Shown here: piece by piece, positions 62,387 through 64,000 of the stretch
How positions within the stretch are numbered: position 1 is the first letter of the stretch
Layout: each line of letters starts with the position of its first letter
Assembly: GCF_026341275.1 (NCBI RefSeq)
Contig: NZ_JAIFZO010000002.1
Location: 2,829,264 to 2,893,263 of the forward strand
Length of the DNA stretch: 64,000 bases
Direction: 5' to 3'
From: Streptomyces ortus
GTDB taxonomy: Bacteria > Actinomycetota > Actinomycetes > Streptomycetales > Streptomycetaceae
Program-made: the position numbers and the translations under genes
The notes under the pieces: generated by a model
The model's input: the letters and a program-made list of their open reading frames with translations, nothing else
What the model was told of the DNA's origin: nothing
Database searches by the model: none

Positions 62387-64000
62387 TTGAGTCGTGAAAC
62401 TGACAGTCCGTCCTCCGGGCCCAACGGGCGCGGCGGAACCGCATACCCGTCGGGGACTCCGCCGTACGGAACGCCGATGGCTTCCGACGGCGCCGCCGAC
62501 GCGGGGCGTACCGCCGGTGACCGGCCGGAACAGCCCAAGACCGAGACCACGCTGACGACGCGGATCCGTATCAACATCCCCGGATCGCGGCCGATTCCGC
62601 CGGTCGTCGTGCGCAAGCCCGTGGCCAACGCGGAGTCCTCCGACGCCACCGGTGCGTCCCGGTCCCCGGCCCAGGAGGCCGGACCGGCGTCCGTTCCGGG
62701 CGGGCCCGTCGACTCCGACACCGGGTCCCATCCCCTGCCCGGTGGCGGTGGCGGCGCCGAGGAGAAGCGGAGCGACTGGTTCGCCCCCCGCAAGGCCGGT
62801 GCGCCCAAGGGCGGTCCGGGCGGCGGCAACGCCAACGGTGCGGGTATGGCCGCCGGTTCGAACGCCCAGGGCCCGGCAGCGGGTGGCGGCGGGGGAGTTG
62901 GCCCCTCCGGCGCGCCCGGTACGCCCACCGCACGGCCCGGCGGCAACGCCGGCGGCGCGGGCGGCACCGGACCCGTCGCCCCCGGACACGGCGGCGGTAC
63001 CGGCTCCTTCGACGTCTCCCGGGCGCTGGCGGCGGGGCCGCTGGGCGCCGGGCCGGGCGGTGGATCGCCGTACCCGACGGGCGGCCAGGCGGGCGACAAC
63101 GGCGCCGCCGAACCGCGCCGCGACGGACTCCCGTACTTCTCCGACGGCGGCCAGAATGGCCAGAACGGTCAGGGCGGCCCCGCGGGCCCGACCGGCGGAC
63201 CGGCCAGCGGCGACACGCCCCTGGCGGCACCCGGCGTCCCGGGCGGACAGGGCTTCCCGGCAGGCCCCGGCGGCCCGGGAGGTTCCGAAGGCCCTGGTGG
63301 CCCTGGTGGCGCTCCCGGCGGCCAGGCCGGCCCGGGCGGTCACCGCGCAATCGGCGGCCCCGGCAGCTCCGGCGCCCCCGCGGGCCCCGGCGGCCACCGT
63401 GCTCCCGGCGGCCAGGGCGCGCCCGGCAACCCCGGCCTGCCCGCGGGTCCCGGCGGCCAGGCGGGCCCCGGCAGTCACCGTGCCCCCGGCGGGCCGGGCG
63501 CTCCCGGTGGCCCGGACGCCTCGGGCTTCCCCGGCGGCAAGGGGCCCCAGAGCGGCTCCGCCTTCTCCGGTGCCCCCGCGGGGGCCGCCCGCCCCGGCGG
63601 CGGCCTGAGCGACGACACCGCGATCCTCACCCCGCAGGTCCCCGCGCCCGAACCGGGCGCGCCGGGCTACGGCGGCGCCGGCGAGAACGTCTCCGGGCAC
63701 ACCCTCACCAGCGGCATCCCCGTCGTGCCCCCCGCCCCGAACTCGCCGTTCGGACCGGGCGCGCACACCGACGGGCCGCTGCCGCACCAGCCCCCGAAGC
63801 TGCCGGAACCGGTCTCACCGGCCGCGCCCGCCGCCGCGCGGCCCAAGAAGAAGAAAAAGGGCCGCAACAAGCTGGTGCTCCTGGTCACCGGCGTGGTGGC
63901 CCTGGGCGGCATCGCGTACGGCGCCGGGCTGCTCATGAACCACTCCGACGTCCCCAAGGGCACCAGCGTGCTCGGCGTGGACATCGGCGGCGGCACGCGC
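62387..64000 (+). CDS. N-terminal part of a VanW/peptidoglycan-binding-like membrane protein (3' cut by window)
   Basis: The frame stays open from TTG 62387 (AGGAG eight bases upstream) to the window end, 538 codons. Residues ~1-480 are cytoplasmic, Gly/Pro-rich and collagen-like (G-P-G-G-P-G-G, G-G-H-R-A-P-G-G). K-K-K-K-K-G then precedes a single transmembrane helix (~495-515). The visible extracytoplasmic start, G-T-S-V-L-G-V-D-I-G-G, matches the peptidoglycan-binding domain preceding VanW in actinobacterial proteins. The rest lies outside the window, so the VanW assignment is inference. Confidence 0.75.
   Translation, partial: MSRETDSPSSGPNGRGGTAYPSGTPPYGTPMASDGAADAGRTAGDRPEQPKTETTLTTRIRINIPGSRPIPPVVVRKPVANAESSDATGASRSPAQEAGPASVPGGPVDSDTGSHPLPGGGGGAEEKRSDWFAPRKAGAPKGGPGGGNANGAGMAAGSNAQGPAAGGGGGVGPSGAPGTPTARPGGNAGGAGGTGPVAPGHGGGTGSFDVSRALAAGPLGAGPGGGSPYPTGGQAGDNGAAEPRRDGLPYFSDGGQNGQNGQGGPAGPTGGPASGDTPLAAPGVPGGQGFPAGPGGPGGSEGPGGPGGAPGGQAGPGGHRAIGGPGSSGAPAGPGGHRAPGGQGAPGNPGLPAGPGGQAGPGSHRAPGGPGAPGGPDASGFPGGKGPQSGSAFSGAPAGAARPGGGLSDDTAILTPQVPAPEPGAPGYGGAGENVSGHTLTSGIPVVPPAPNSPFGPGAHTDGPLPHQPPKLPEPVSPAAPAAARPKKKKKGRNKLVLLVTGVVALGGIAYGAGLLMNHSDVPKGTSVLGVDIGGGTR

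Overview
The window is high-GC actinobacterial chromosome. Codon use, GTG/TTG starts, GGAGG-type ribosome binding sites, a bldK operon, mycothiol biosynthesis (mshB), DUF397/WhiJ-type regulators and rare TTA codons all point to Streptomyces. It looks like core chromosome: I saw no tRNA, rRNA, insertion sequence, phage gene or CRISPR array. Gene order matches from memory the Streptomyces coelicolor neighbourhood that runs from ispH/ppgK to bldK and mshB.

Layout. 1-8.1 kb: housekeeping block (DUF4245 fragment, malonic semialdehyde reductase, xseA-xseB, an APC permease, ispH, ppgK, a DUF6542 membrane protein, ychF). 8.1-28.3 kb: a more variable block. It holds an SDR remnant, two convergent CPBP intramembrane proteases around a coupled two-component system, a rhomboid protease, a large HTH/TPR regulator with three TTA codons, a frameshifted SNF2 helicase, a threonine-synthase-like enzyme, a secreted subtilisin, a septum-formation-like membrane protein, a GntR/UTRA regulator, a small SPOR-like protein, a NUDIX hydrolase and two anti-sigma/phosphatase proteins. 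Several tandem repeats lie between these genes. 28.3-32.2 kb: an Sdh1-type succinate dehydrogenase operon. 32.5-50.5 kb: peptide uptake, with an orphan substrate-binding lipoprotein, typA, the bldKABCDE operon, a VOC protein, an internally deleted Uma2-like gene, and a second complete oligopeptide ABC operon.

50.7-57.9 kb: an MMPL exporter, a two-component system whose kinase carries a one-base frameshift, a divergent TetR regulator with a visible operator, and an S9 peptidase. 58-60.8 kb: a small membrane protein and a WhiJ/AbaA-type module (HTH-DUF5753, two DUF397 proteins, divergent ATP-binding protein plus a cysteine-rich partner). 60.8-64 kb: mshB, a DUF6113-like membrane protein, and the start of a large VanW/peptidoglycan-binding-like protein cut by the window end.

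The best candidates for something undescribed are the protease/two-component island at 8.4-13 kb, the TTA-rich HTH/TPR regulator next to it, and the enlarged WhiJ-type module at 58.4-60.8 kb. Two genes (SNF2 helicase, sensor kinase) are broken by apparent single-base losses at or beside G-runs, so a sequencing error has to be excluded before either is called a pseudogene.
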